Source: Verrucomicrobiota bacterium (GTDB taxonomy: Bacteria > Verrucomicrobiota > Verrucomicrobiia > JABWAM01 > JAHFSZ01). Taken from it: 49,328 nucleotides of DNA. The notes under the pieces were generated by a model. It was not told the origin of the DNA. It searched no databases and worked only from the letters and a program-made list of their open reading frames with translations. The stretch lies in the NCBI GenBank assembly GCA_023265515.1, contig JAHFSZ010000008.1:1-49328 (forward strand), read 5' to 3'. Position numbers and translations under genes: made by a program. Of this stretch, positions 49,289 to 49,328 are shown piece after piece (the stretch's first letter is position 1; the number at the start of each line of letters is the position of its first letter).

Positions 49289-49328
49289 TTTCTTCAGGTA
49301 TCCTTCCAATTGTTCTGCCTTCACTTCT
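49268..49328 (-). CDS. C-terminal end of an upstream gene, possibly hisS
   Basis: On the reverse strand an open frame enters from the window edge and ends EVKAEQLEGYLKKGVERIA, then TAG. The sequence could be the last helix of histidyl-tRNA synthetase, whose C-terminus often reads 'eV....l..yLk', and hisS-aspS is a very common gene pair. With only 19 codons visible this is a guess. The final residues (VERIA) and the stop are encoded by the palindromic repeat. Confidence 0.4.
   Translation of the reverse strand, partial: EVKAEQLEGYLKKGVERIA

Overview
The window is a gene-dense chromosomal segment of a GC-rich, diderm (LPS-type) bacterium. The lineage signs are a very long autotransporter with autotransporter-associated beta-strand repeats, CoaC and CoaB encoded separately, a PyrR-type pyrimidine operon, class II (B12-dependent) ribonucleotide reductase, and MlaE/F/D and LptF/G machinery. 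Together they suggest the PVC group, most likely Verrucomicrobiota. That placement is inference from gene content; no 16S rRNA gene is present. No transposase, phage gene or CRISPR array was found. The window is mostly housekeeping, with several unusual gene variants and a striking set of intergenic palindromic repeats.

Layout. 1-0.9 kb: two small exported proteins in one operon, the first cut by the window edge. 1.0-2.6 kb: a GYF-domain protein and an ankyrin-repeat lipoprotein. 2.7-6.4 kb: a compact nadD-rsfS-yicC-gmk-coaC-coaB operon with a probable phosphofructokinase-like remnant fused to its end. 6.5-8.4 kb: a TPR protein and glnA, both leftward, with a terminator after glnA. 8.8-11.8 kb: a tail-anchored FHA protein, a cysteine-desulfurase homologue lacking its PLP lysine, and an Mrp-type ATPase lacking one CxxC cysteine. 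12.3-17.2 kb: pyrimidine synthesis (PyrR-binding leader, pyrR-pyrB-pyrC-carA) followed by coupled DUF309 and membrane-protein genes. 18-21.6 kb: APC-UspA permease, acyltransferase and squalene/phytoene synthase, all leftward. 21.7-29.9 kb: mtnP, CHASE2 adenylate cyclase, an EI-like phosphotransferase, then yfiH, methyltransferase, SRPBCC and acetyltransferase-cNMP genes, giving a possible cAMP link. 30-35.7 kb: MBL hydrolase, lipoprotein, mlaE-mlaF-like-mlaD, an LptF/G permease and small membrane proteins. 35.7 kb: tRNA-Met(CAT). 35.9-41.6 kb: the giant autotransporter. 41.7-49.3 kb: M24 peptidase, PduO-type adenosyltransferase, a 22-residue Lys/Arg-rich peptide gene, nrdJ, aspS, and the end of a further gene that may be hisS.

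How the genes work together. The adenosyltransferase can make the adenosylcobalamin that NrdJ needs. The pyrimidine genes share a recognisable PyrR target hairpin. The Mla and Lpt genes together serve outer-membrane lipid balance. The best candidates for something undescribed are the FHA / NifS-like (Lys to Arg) / Mrp-like cluster, the degenerate MlaF ATPase, the Lys/Arg-rich micropeptide behind nrdJ, the in-frame 8-residue repeat inside NrdJ, and the palindromic repeats that sit on or right after stop codons.
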